Source: Paracoccus aminovorans
GTDB lineage: Bacteria; Pseudomonadota; Alphaproteobacteria; Rhodobacterales; Rhodobacteraceae
Reading direction: 5' to 3'
Length of the DNA: 64,000 nucleotides
Assembly: GCF_001546115.1 (NCBI RefSeq)
Contig: NZ_KQ955209.1
Span: 713,289 to 777,288 of the forward strand
The notes beneath the pieces are model-generated. The model was not told where the DNA came from and did no database searches. It saw only the letters and a program-made list of their open reading frames with translations. Each line of letters opens with the position of its first letter. Position 1 is the stretch's first letter. Shown here one piece after another: positions 56,138 through 64,000 of this stretch. A program made the translations under genes and the position numbers.

Positions 56138-57139
56138 ATGTCGAAGATTACCACTGTCGGGCTCGATCTGGCGAAGCATGTGTTTCAGGCCCATGGGGTG
56201 ATGCATCTGGGCGCGCAGTGCTGCGCAAGAAGCTGCGGCGCGACCAGGTGCTGGATTTTTCGTGCGGCTGCCGGCCTGCATTGTTGCCATGGAAGCCTGC
56301 GGCGGCGCGCATTTCTGGGGTCGCGAGATTGGCAAGTTGGGCCATGAGGTGCGACTGATCTCGCCCGCCTATGTGAAGCCGTTCGTCAAACGCCAAAAGA
56401 ATGACGCCACCGATGCCGAGGCGATCTGCGAAGCGGCGCAGCGTCCAGCGATGCGCTTCGTGCCTGCGAAGAGTGGAGAGACCCAGGCGGCTGCGATGGT
56501 CTTCCGCATCCGCGAACTCCTGATCCGGCAGCGCACACCCCTGCATGGGCATCTGGGCGAGTTCGGTCAGATCGTGCCTCGGGGTGCTGCCAATGCCGCG
56601 CGGCTGATCGCCATCGTCGAGGATCGGGAAAGTGGTCTGCCCATCGATGCCATCGCCACGCTGCAGCTGTTGGTTGCGGCGTTCCGGCACCTTGAGGCGG
56701 AGATCGGGAAACTGGACGCCGAGATCAGCCGGCGGGCCAAGGGAGACGACGTCGCACGGCGCCTGATGACAATCCCGGGCATCGGCCCCCTGATCGCCAC
56801 GGCCATCGTCACGCCGGCACCCCCGCCAGGGATATTCCGCAAAGGCCGGGGCTTTGCCGCCTGGCTCGGGCTCATCCCCCGGCAGCATTCGACAGGCGGC
56901 AAACAGCGGCTTGGCGCCACGACGAAGATGGGGGAACGCTCCCTGCGGCGCCTGCTGATCATCGGCGCCAACAGCGTGATGATAAAACGACACGTCCATG
57001 CCTCGGCCCGACCAGGCACCTGGTTGGGCGCAAGCCGCCGATGCTGGTGCGGGTGGCGCTGGCGAACAAGATGGCGCGCATCGTCTGGGCTCTGATGGCC
57101 CGGGGCGGCGTCTACAAGGCTCCGACCGTCGCGGCATAA
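56138..57139 (+). pseudogene. IS110-family transposase, frameshifted
   Basis: The first frame starts MSKITTVGLDLAKHVFQAHG (catalytic Asp). It shifts near 56215 to VLRKKLRRDQVLDF, then again near 56260 to RLPACIVAMEACGGAHFWGR, and continues well to KMGERSLRRLLIIGANSVM. A further shift near 57030 leads into MLVRVALANKMARIVWALMA and the TAA at 57137-57139. Homology covers the whole IS110 transposase (DEDD N-domain and transposase_20 C-domain). With at least three frame breaks it is very probably dead. Confidence 0.85.
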
Positions 57140-57447
57140 GCCGACCACCGGTCGCGAGGACGTCGGAGCGGAAGAGGGCAAGGAGACGTTTGGCGCAACG
57201 GTCGTGAGACGGGATCAGAGGAACCAGCCTGCAACAAAGTGCTTCGAGCACGCGGCGTTGATTTGGAACCTGATCCGCGACCACCATACGGGCCGGCGGC
57301 GTGACGATGGCTGTAACAGAGGCCGGATACCTGTCAGCACCCGACAGCGCGCGAAACTGATCCAAAAAACCTCATGCGCAAGGGGCGCTTATACATGTTG
57401 CAGAAGTTCTCAGCGCGGAGGGTTTAGTTGGTGAATCCATAGGGTTA
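57140..57447. other. Gap between two decayed IS elements
   Basis: This 308 bp presumably comprises the 3' tail of the IS110 copy and the left end of the next element. A possible left terminus GGTTTAGTTGGTGAATCC lies at about 57419-57436, but no right-hand partner was confirmed. No gene seen. Confidence 0.4.
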
Positions 57448-58200
57448 ATGGTCTGTCTGACCGGACCTTATCCATCCCGCTACCGTACGACGAACCGAAA
57501 ATCCTATAACGATGCGTTGCGGCGACGAGGGTCTCTCCTGATCTGGCTGGACAGGGACATGGTGTGGCTCGCGCCGAAGGTCGGTCGTGTTCAGCGATGC
57601 CGCGATTTAATTTTGCCTGATGGTGAAGGTCCTGTTCGGGCTGCCGCTTCGACAAACGACAGGGATGGTGGCGAGTATCCTGTCGATGGCGGACCTCGAT
57701 TGGCCCGTTCCCGACTTTTCCACCCCGAGCCGCCGGCAAAAGACCATCGAGGTTCAGATTACGAAGCGCCGTGCGCCCGGGCCGCTGAACCTGTTGGTGG
57801 ACAGCACGGGGATCAAGTTTCTGGGAGATGGGGAATGGTTGGCGCGCAAGCACGGCACGCATCGCCGACGCCAATACCGCAAGCATTTGGCTATGAACAC
57901 CGACACCGGCGACATCTGCGCGGTGGAATTCACCTCCAGCGACAAGGGTGACAGTCCCGTTCTGACTTACCTCTTGGCGCAGATCCCGCCCGACGAGCAG
58001 ATCGGCACAGTGACCGGAGACGGTGCTTTCGACACGCGCCGCTGCCACCGCGATCCTTGAGCGCGGCGGCACCGCAGTCATACCCATCCGCAAGAACGGG
58101 CGACGATGGAAGGAAGATTTGAGCCTGTGCGCAAACTACCAATCATTGGCGTATCGAAGGATATGCGGGTTTCTCAGGTCGTCCAGGAAAGTGGAAACCG
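57448..58200 (+). pseudogene. IS5-family (IS903-group-like) transposase, decayed
   Basis: The N-terminal piece YRTTNRKSYNDALRRRGSL is followed, in another frame from about 57620, by VKVLFGLPLRQTTGMVASI, PDFSTPSRRQKTIEVQI, LLVDSTGIKFLGDGEWLARK (catalytic Asp) and TVTGDGAFDTRRCH (second Asp). A third frame continues AILERGGTAVIPIRKNGRR from about 58050 and then degenerates. These are the IS903-subgroup blocks. At least two frameshifts and a stop make it inactive. It differs from the IS427-like element at 53519. Confidence 0.82.
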
Positions 58201-58257
58201 TTGGTGCGGAAGGGCGCGAGATCGACCGAGGGCATTTCACCGCCGCGAGTTGTCCGA

Positions 58258-59238
58258 TCATGCCACCTTTGTCTTCCCTCTCGCGTGGAAGACGAAGCCG
58301 AGGAAGTTCAGCAGCACCTGCGCTGCCAGGATCGCGGTCGTGCCGGTCTGGTCATAGTCGGGCGCCACCTCGACCAGGTCGATTCCCACGACCTCGTGCC
58401 GCCTCGCCAGCGCCTGTAGCATCTCCAGCACCTCGTAATAGAGGAAACCGCCATGCGAGGGCGTCCCGGTCCCGGGTGCGATCGAGGGGCAGAAGCCGTC
58501 GATGTCCAGCGTCACATAGACCCGGGCACCCTCGGGGATGCGGTCGATCACCCCCTGCGGCCCAAGCGCCCGCATCTGCCGCACCGACAGGATGTCCGAA
58601 CCCATGGCGCGGGCCGCGTCATAGCCGTCCTTCGTCGTCGAGCTGACATTGCGGATGCCGACCTGCGTCAGCCCGGTCACATAGGGCTTTTCCGCTGCCC
58701 GGCGTAGCGGGCTGCCGTGGCCGGTGCGGACGCCGTGGCGTTCGTCCACGAAGTCGAGATGCGCGTCGATCTGAAGGATGTGGATGTCGCCCCGCCCCTC
58801 GAAAGCCTCGATGCAGGGGATGTTGACCGAATGGTCGCCGCCGATCACCACCGGAAAGGCGCCGGCGTCCAGGATCGCCTGCACGCCCGTGCGGATATTG
58901 GCGTGGCTTTTCGCGGTGTCGGTGTGGACGATGTCGGCGTCGCCTATATCGACGATGCGCACATCGCCGCCCAGATAGGTGCAGTCGTCCTCGTGGTCAT
59001 AGGCGCCGGCATGGCCGAAGCTGAACAGCGTCGAGGCCTCGCGCACCGCGCGCGGTCCGAAGCGGGCGCCGGCGCGGAACTGGGTGCCGAAGTCGAAGGG
59101 CGCGCCCAGGACGGCGACATCGGCCTCGATCCGCGACCAGTCCGCGACATAGGGCCGCTTGCCGAAGGTCGAGATGCCGACGAAGGGCAGGTTCAACCGG
59201 CCGGTGTCATAGCCGTGCGAGGAGGGAGTATCAGGCAT
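58258..59238 (-). CDS. speB: Agmatinase-family ureohydrolase
   Basis: This 326-residue binuclear manganese enzyme releases urea from a guanidino compound. Metal ligands are visible: GGDHS with H136, D158-A-H-L-D162, and D245-I-D247 in TLDIDGFCPS. The N-terminal FGTQFRAGARFGPRAVREAS is typical. Agmatine is the default guess. With TRAP transporter genes adjacent and codirectional (binding proteins of that kind usually grip carboxylates), guanidinobutyrate or another guanidino acid is equally plausible. The gene lies 22 bp downstream of dctM. Confidence 0.85.
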   Translation of the reverse strand: MPDTPSSHGYDTGRLNLPFVGISTFGKRPYVADWSRIEADVAVLGAPFDFGTQFRAGARFGPRAVREASTLFSFGHAGAYDHEDDCTYLGGDVRIVDIGDADIVHTDTAKSHANIRTGVQAILDAGAFPVVIGGDHSVNIPCIEAFEGRGDIHILQIDAHLDFVDERHGVRTGHGSPLRRAAEKPYVTGLTQVGIRNVSSTTKDGYDAARAMGSDILSVRQMRALGPQGVIDRIPEGARVYVTLDIDGFCPSIAPGTGTPSHGGFLYYEVLEMLQALARRHEVVGIDLVEVAPDYDQTGTTAILAAQVLLNFLGFVFHARGKTKVA

Positions 59239-59260
59239 GGTTCAGGTTCCTTGGTAACGA

Positions 59261-60541
59261 TCAGCGGAAAGCGAGGTCGCGCAGCCCCAGCGCGATCCAG
59301 GGGAAGGCGCAAAGCAGCACGGCGACCAGCAGCAGGATGGCGAGAAAGGGCGGCACGCCGCGCACGACCTCGATGAAGGGCCGGCGAAATACGGCGACGG
59401 CGGTAAACAGGTTGCAGCCGAAGGGCGGGGTCGCGGCGCCGATGGCGACCTGAAGCGTGATCAGCACGCCGACCAGCACCGGGTCCAGCCCCGCCGCCGC
59501 CGCAAGCGGCGCGAAAATGGGGACGAGGATCAGCATGACCACCAGCGAGTCGACGAACATGCAGCCGATGAAGAAGGCGATGTTGATGACCAGCAGGGTC
59601 TTGACCGCCCCCGCGCCCTCGAGCCCGACCGCCGTCAGCAGGGTCTGCGGCACCTGTGCATAGGAGATGGTCCAGGAGAACGCGCTGCCGGTGGCGATCA
59701 GGATGAACACGACCGAGGTCATCACCCCCGTCGACAGCGCCACGTCCCACAACTCGCGCAGCCCGATCGAGCGGAAGACGACCAGTTCCAGCATCGCGGC
59801 GTAAAGCACGCAGATCGAGGCGGCCTCGGTCGGGCTGAATATCCCGCCATAGATGCCGCCGACCACCAGCACCGGAAAGCCCAGCGGCCACAGCGCGCGG
59901 CGCATCGCGGTGAAGCGCTCGGCCCAGGTCGCGCGCGGCTCGACCGGGATGGCCTGCCGGCGGGCGACGATCCAGCACCAGATCGAGAACAGCAGCACGA
60001 CCAGCAGGCCCGGCCCGATGCCGGCGATGAACAGTTCGGAGATCGAGGTGCCCGACAGCACGCCATAGACGATCATGCCGATCGAGGGCGGGATCAGATA
60101 GGCGAGGTCCGCCGCGTTCACGATCAGCCCGATGGTGAAGTCGTCGCGATAGCCCGCGCGCAGCATCCGGGGCCGCATCGCGCCGCCGACCGCCACCACC
60201 GTCGCCTGGGTCGAGCCGCAGACCGCGCCGAACAGCGCGCAGGCCGAGGTGACCGAGATCGCAAGCCCGCCCCGCAGATGGCCCATGAAGCGCATCACCA
60301 AATCGACCAGCCGGTCCGCCGAATGGCCGCGCGTGATGATGTCGGCCGCCAGGATGAACATCGGCACCGCGACCAGCGCCGAGGGCTTCACGCCCCCGAT
60401 CATCTGCTGGACGATCTGCTGCATTCCCAGGTTCGGGAAATAGACCACGAAGGCCAGCACCGTCGCCGCCAGCAGCGGCATCATCATCGGATAGCCCGCG
60501 ACCAGAAGCAGGCACATCACGCTCATCATCATCAGGGTCAT
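59261..60541 (-). CDS. TRAP transporter large permease, DctM type
   Basis: This 426-residue polytopic protein has many hydrophobic helices, and family motifs such as GVKPSALVAVPMFILAADI, SACALFGAVCGSTQATVVAVG, LIPPSIGMIVYG, FSPTEAASICVLYAAML and AIGAATPPFGCNLFTA. It is the ion-coupled membrane core of a tripartite importer. Its ATG overlaps the dctQ stop (ATGA). It works with the DctQ and DctP proteins encoded upstream. Confidence 0.93.
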   Translation of the reverse strand: MTLMMMSVMCLLLVAGYPMMMPLLAATVLAFVVYFPNLGMQQIVQQMIGGVKPSALVAVPMFILAADIITRGHSADRLVDLVMRFMGHLRGGLAISVTSACALFGAVCGSTQATVVAVGGAMRPRMLRAGYRDDFTIGLIVNAADLAYLIPPSIGMIVYGVLSGTSISELFIAGIGPGLLVVLLFSIWCWIVARRQAIPVEPRATWAERFTAMRRALWPLGFPVLVVGGIYGGIFSPTEAASICVLYAAMLELVVFRSIGLRELWDVALSTGVMTSVVFILIATGSAFSWTISYAQVPQTLLTAVGLEGAGAVKTLLVINIAFFIGCMFVDSLVVMLILVPIFAPLAAAAGLDPVLVGVLITLQVAIGAATPPFGCNLFTAVAVFRRPFIEVVRGVPPFLAILLLVAVLLCAFPWIALGLRDLAFR

Positions 60542-61155
60542 GGCGCGGGCCTTCCGTCGGCGGGGGATGCGGACGGCTGGGCCTCCAGCAGGGCGGCAAG
60601 CTCGGGGTCCTCGTAATCGTCGGTCTCGGAGAACGATATCCAGACGCCTTCGCGGCGGGTCAGGTTGGCCCAGACGGCCAGCAGGTATTGCAGCCCGGTC
60701 AGCGCCAGCCCGACGACCACGGCGACATAGGTCCACCACAGCGGGATCTGCATCGCGGGCGTAAGCCGCCCGCGAGCCGCGACCTTGGCGACATATTCCC
60801 AGGCTTGCCAAGCCAGCAAAAGCATGGCCAGCGCTGTGGTCAGCGCGATTGCCGCCATCAGCCAGCGCCGCGGCCTCTCGGGCACCATGTCATAGAGGGC
60901 CGACATGCGGATATGCCGGCCCTTGCGCGTGACATAGCCCAGGCCCACAAAGGTCACCGTGACCATCAGGATCTCGTTCAGCTCCTCCGAGAAATAGATG
61001 CTCTGCGAAAACACATAGCGGCCCAGCACGTTGGCGATGGTGTTCAGCGCCATGGCCAGGATCGCAAGGCCGGTGATCCCCGCCTCGATCCCGGCGATTC
61101 CATTGTCCAGCCGGTGCAGAAGACCGGACCCCGGACCGCGTGGTTGCGCATTCAT
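60538..61155 (-). CDS. TRAP transporter small permease, DctQ type
   Basis: This 205-residue protein has four predicted transmembrane helices (IEAGITGLAILAMALNTIANVLGRYVF; ILMVTVTFVGLGYVT; LMAAIALTTALAMLLLAWQ; WWTYVAVVVGLALTGLQYL) and the DctQ-like GRHIRMSALYD. The acidic C-terminal tail (ETDDYEDPELAALL) is cytoplasmic. It couples DctP and DctM. Confidence 0.9.
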   Translation of the reverse strand: MNAQPRGPGSGLLHRLDNGIAGIEAGITGLAILAMALNTIANVLGRYVFSQSIYFSEELNEILMVTVTFVGLGYVTRKGRHIRMSALYDMVPERPRRWLMAAIALTTALAMLLLAWQAWEYVAKVAARGRLTPAMQIPLWWTYVAVVVGLALTGLQYLLAVWANLTRREGVWISFSETDDYEDPELAALLEAQPSASPADGRPAP

Positions 61156-61207
61156 CGGTCATTCTCCGTTGGCATCGCCCGGCCTGGATCGCCGGGCGCA
61201 GCGGGAT

Positions 61208-62215
61208 CTACTGCCCCAGTTCGGACTTGAGCGATTGCAGCAGCTCGGCCCCCTGCGCGCTGACGATCCCGGCCACCGCCGCATCGGTGGCCTTGGCGCG
61301 TTCGCGGAAGGCCGCGCGCTCATCCTCGGAAAGCTCGATCAGCCTGATCCCCGGCTTGACCGCCTTGATCGCCTCCAGCCGCTCGGCGTTGAACTTCTGG
61401 ACCACCGGGGTGATGAAGCCGTTCATCTCGGCGAAGGTCTGGTCCAGAAGCTGCTGGCGTTCGGGCGGCAGGGTCTGGAACCAGTCGTCGCTGGCCATGA
61501 CCGCCGTCAGCAATTGCTGCTCGCCGGCCCAGATCATGTAATCGGTGACCTCGTAGAACTTCATCTCCTGGATGGTGGACACCGGGTTCACCTGGCCATC
61601 GACCTGGCCCAGTTGCAGTGCGCCATAGACCTCGCCAAACGGGATCGGAGTCGCGCTGGCGCCAAGATCCTCGTAAGCCTTGAGCAGCATGGGCGAGACC
61701 ATGACCCGCATCTTGAAATTCGCCATGTCCTCGGGAGTGCGGATTTCCTTGCGCGTGGTCCAGACCTGCTCGCCCTCGCTGTAAAGCGCGCCGAGCTTCA
61801 GGCCCTTGGCCGCGAATGCCTCGGCCAGCGCGCCGTGGACGGTAGGGCTTTCGGCCAGGAAGCGGTTCACCTCGGCCATGTCGGAGGGCAGCAGGTAGGT
61901 CGAAAGGAACACCTGGCTTTCGGGCACGATGGTGCCCAGGTTCCCGACCGAAAGGTTCGAAAGCTGGATCACCCCGTCGGCGGTCTGCTCGGCGACCTCG
62001 GTCGGCGTGCCAAGCGAACCCAGCGGATAGATCGTGACGGTGACCTCGCCCCCGGTGGCCGCTTCGATGCGCTTTTTGAAATCCTGCGCATAGCTGTCCA
62101 TGATCGAGCCGGGAATTTCCTCGATCGCGAATTTCCATTCCTCGGCCAGGGCGGCGCCACCCGTCATGGCGGCAAGGGCCGTGGCAAGCGCCAGCTTCGC
62201 GGCAAATCTGGTCAT
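61208..62215 (-). CDS. TRAP transporter substrate-binding protein, DctP type
   Basis: This 335-residue periplasmic protein has a signal peptide (LALATALAAMTGGAALA). Conserved blocks are PGSIMDSYAQDFKKRIEAAT, MANFKMRVMVSPMLLKAYE (the Arg of KMRV usually binds a carboxylate), ATPIPFGEVYGALQLGQVDGQ and YEVTDYMIWAGEQQL. It therefore most likely binds an organic acid. LysR is divergent with 123 bp between. Confidence 0.92.
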   Translation of the reverse strand: MTRFAAKLALATALAAMTGGAALAEEWKFAIEEIPGSIMDSYAQDFKKRIEAATGGEVTVTIYPLGSLGTPTEVAEQTADGVIQLSNLSVGNLGTIVPESQVFLSTYLLPSDMAEVNRFLAESPTVHGALAEAFAAKGLKLGALYSEGEQVWTTRKEIRTPEDMANFKMRVMVSPMLLKAYEDLGASATPIPFGEVYGALQLGQVDGQVNPVSTIQEMKFYEVTDYMIWAGEQQLLTAVMASDDWFQTLPPERQQLLDQTFAEMNGFITPVVQKFNAERLEAIKAVKPGIRLIELSEDERAAFRERAKATDAAVAGIVSAQGAELLQSLKSELGQ

Positions 62216-62285
62216 GTTCGACTTCCCTGTGTTGATGCCGCGATCTCGACCGCCACGGCTGAAGGGAACTATGCGGCGCTGGAAT

Positions 62286-62301
62286 TTTCGATAAACTGAA
62301 A
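62286..62301. promoter_or_regulatory. Candidate LysR site in the dctP/lysR divergent promoter
   Basis: TTTC and GAAA half sites are separated by eight bases (TTTCGATAAACTGAAA) in the divergent gap. A second arm ACTGAA...TTCAG lies just downstream at 62295-62327. Position and T-N-A symmetry fit a LysR-type binding site. Confidence 0.45.
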
Positions 62302-62338
62302 TTATGCGATCTTTACTTTCGGTTCAGCGAAGCAAGCT

Positions 62339-63238
62339 ATGCGGATCAGCGACTATACCCTGCGCAATCTGCGCACCTTCTGCGCCATGGTGGAACATGG
62401 CGGCCCCAGCGGCGCGCAGGCCGTGTTGGGGGCCAGCCTTTCGGCGATCTCGACCCATCTGAAGGATCTGGAGCTCAGCCTCGGCTTCACGCTTTGCCAG
62501 CGCGGCCGGGGCGGCTTTGCCCTGACCGACAAGGGCGAGGCCGTCTATCGCGAGGCCAAGCGGATGTTGGGCGGGATCGAGCAATGCGAGGCCAATCTGG
62601 GCACGCTGCGCAAGGTGCGGACCGGCCATCTGCGCATCGGCCTCGTGGATAGCGAGGCAGACAATCCCGACCTGCCGGTCCATGGCGCCATCCGCCGCTT
62701 CTTCGGGCGCGAGCATCAGGTGCGGCTGAGCCTGGAGATCGGCACCACGCAGGTGCTGAGCAAGGCGCTGCAGACCGGCGAGGTCCATGTCGCCATCGGC
62801 CCCTTTCCGAACCGGCAGCCCAATGTGGAATATACCCCGGTCTATACCGAGGAACACGCGCTTTACTGCGGCCACCTGCACCCGCTTTATGCCCGGGCCG
62901 AAGGCGCGGTGACGCTGGCAGAGCTTTCCCTTTGTCCGATCACCGCGCGTCCCTATCTGCAGCGGGCCGAACTCGCCGCCTTGCACGATCCGAATGTCGC
63001 GGCCTCGGTGTCGAACATGGAGGCGCAGGCGATCCTGATCCGAAGCGGCCGCTTCCTGGGTTTTCTGCCGCTGCATTTCGCCAATACCTGGGTCCGGCGC
63101 GGCGAAATGCGTCAGATTACGGGACTGGGGCTGGAATGGCTGTCCCAATTCCATATCGCGCTGCGCATCCAGCCGGAACCGCTCGAGATCGCAAGGCTCT
63201 TCGCTGCCGATCTGGCAGAGGAACTCGCGCGCGCCTGA
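62339..63238 (+). CDS. LysR-family transcriptional regulator
   Basis: This 299-residue protein has an N-terminal winged helix-turn-helix (YTLRNLRTFCAMVEHGGPSGA, then SAISTHLKDLELSLGFTLCQR) and the periplasmic-binding-like co-inducer domain (VRTGHLRIGLVD to RLFAADLAEELARA). It is divergent from the TRAP/ureohydrolase operon and is its probable regulator. Its stop is followed by 169 bp of non-coding sequence and then IS copy 2. Confidence 0.92.
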   Translation: MRISDYTLRNLRTFCAMVEHGGPSGAQAVLGASLSAISTHLKDLELSLGFTLCQRGRGGFALTDKGEAVYREAKRMLGGIEQCEANLGTLRKVRTGHLRIGLVDSEADNPDLPVHGAIRRFFGREHQVRLSLEIGTTQVLSKALQTGEVHVAIGPFPNRQPNVEYTPVYTEEHALYCGHLHPLYARAEGAVTLAELSLCPITARPYLQRAELAALHDPNVAASVSNMEAQAILIRSGRFLGFLPLHFANTWVRRGEMRQITGLGLEWLSQFHIALRIQPEPLEIARLFAADLAEELARA

Positions 63239-63407
63239 TGGCCGTTGCGAAAGCCCGGCATGCCGCGGCTTGGCTTCCGCTGCCAAGCCATATGGCGGCA
63301 CCAAGGCAGAAAACAGCAGCGCGGGGTGAGAATGCCCGAGCGGGGGGATGCCCGACCTCATTCCCAAATCTAGCCGAGTTGTCATGGGGTTTCCCGCGAC
63401 GAACCTA

Positions 63408-64000
63408 GGTCATGTTGACAAATGGCGGAGCCAGAGGCGGATCGACGTGATATCGATGAAGCCAAGGAAGCTTTCGGCGGTCTTGTCGTAGCGGGTGGCG
63501 ACACGGCGAGCGTTCTTGAGCTTGTTGAAGCACCGCTCGACAAGGTTCCGCAGCCGGTAGAGCCTGCGATCGACAGCGACACGGAGCCTGCGAGACTTGC
63601 GCATCGGGACCACCGGCAGGATGCTACGCGCCTCCATGGTTTTGCGAACCTTGTCGGAGTCATAGCCGCGATCGGCCAGCAGGATGCAAGGCTCCGGCAG
63701 GTTGTCGTCCATGACCAGATCAAAGCCCAGGTAGTCCGATGTCTGGCCCGGCGTGATGTCCGACCTCATTGGCAGCCCGGCAGCATTGACGCGCAGGTGG
63801 ACCTTGGTCGTGAAACCACCTCTTGAACGGCCAAAACCCTGTCTTGGAGTCCCCCTTTTGCGCCCGCTGCCTGATGATGGGCGCGGATCACGGTGCTGTC
63901 GATCATCTGGAGCGCATCCGGCACGATCCGACTTTCGTTCAGCGCTTCGAGGATCTGCTCCCACAACCCCGCCAGGGTCCAGCGCCGGAACTGGCGGTAG
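63408..64000 (-). mobile_element. IS5-family element (IS427-group-like), copy 2, cut by window end
   Basis: The left terminal repeat GGTCATGTTGACAAATGG starts at 63408, preceded by TA (63406-63407). The visible 593 bp reads the same as copy 1 (53519-54111), and the encoded proteins are identical where both are visible. Orientation is the same as copy 1. The right end lies beyond the window. Confidence 0.9.
63410..64000 (-). CDS. IS5-family transposase, copy 2, partial
   Basis: This is the orfB frame, stop 63410-63412, plus the distal part of orfA, identical to copy 1 including the slippery run. The second catalytic Asp (LLADRGYDSD) and Glu (NLVERCFNKL) are present. The orfA start lies outside the window. 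Confidence 0.85.
   Translation of the reverse strand, partial: LPPVPALDPGGVVGADPRSAERKSDRAGCAPDDRQHRDPRPSSGSGRKRGTPRQGFGRSRGGFTTKVHLRVNAAGLPMRSDITPGQTSDYLGFDLVMDDNLPEPCILLADRGYDSDKVRKTMEARSILPVVPMRKSRRLRVAVDRRLYRLRNLVERCFNKLKNARRVATRYDKTAESFLGFIDITSIRLWLRHLST

Overview
The window is uniformly GC-rich, densely packed chromosomal DNA. Its gene content fits a Rhodobacteraceae alphaproteobacterium, most likely Paracoccus or a close relative: a bioBFDAZ operon with a BioR-type GntR regulator and BioR palindromes, a TorT/TorS/TorR trimethylamine-N-oxide (TMAO) sensing system, DUF1467, Bpt arginyltransferase-type and GlnE genes, and several TRAP/ABC importers. The organism assignment rests on gene families only; no rRNA or tRNA gene was seen.

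Layout. 1-3.1 kb: end of a TPR protein and two family-2 glycosyltransferases. 3.6-9.2 kb: bioR and the translationally coupled bioB-F-D-A-Z operon, with two BioR boxes. 9.3-14.0 kb: torT, torS and torR. 14.1-18.2 kb: a quaternary-amine/TMAO-type ABC importer (binding protein, ATPase, double-length permease). TorR-box-like decamers lie between torR and this importer. 18.3-25.4 kb: a carboxylate-amine ligase, a TetR-controlled HlyD/ABC-2 export operon whose permease is frameshifted, an amidohydrolase and a cupin. 25.5-41.9 kb: mostly core genes (GNAT, response regulator, methylmalonyl-CoA epimerase, DUF1467, EI24-type membrane protein, nitroreductase, DUF167, lipoprotein metalloprotease, ilvBN, bpt, glnE, carA, yqeY), plus an NfrB-like glycosyltransferase with tandem MshEN motifs that may bind c-di-GMP. 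42.1-52.5 kb: a pentitol catabolic island in one orientation (xylitol dehydrogenase, xylulokinase, AraC regulator, ABC importer, ribitol dehydrogenase, ribulokinase-type kinase, L-xylulose-reductase-like SDR). Together these could bring pentitols in and funnel them to xylulose-5-P and ribulose-5-P.

52.5-64.0 kb is accessory and scrambled. Two copies of one IS5-family (IS427-group-like) element, in the same orientation and identical as far as the window shows, bound about 9 kb. Next to or inside this interval are a folD fragment, fragments of IS3 and IS30 transposases, a GSU2403-family nucleotidyltransferase framed by 12-bp direct repeats, a decayed IS110 transposase, a decayed IS903-like transposase, and an intact catabolic module (agmatinase-family ureohydrolase, TRAP transporter DctM/Q/P, LysR regulator).

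The most interesting leads are the Tor boxes that tie TMAO sensing to an importer, the MshEN-glycosyltransferase, the pentitol island, and the lone nucleotidyltransferase in the IS-bounded segment.
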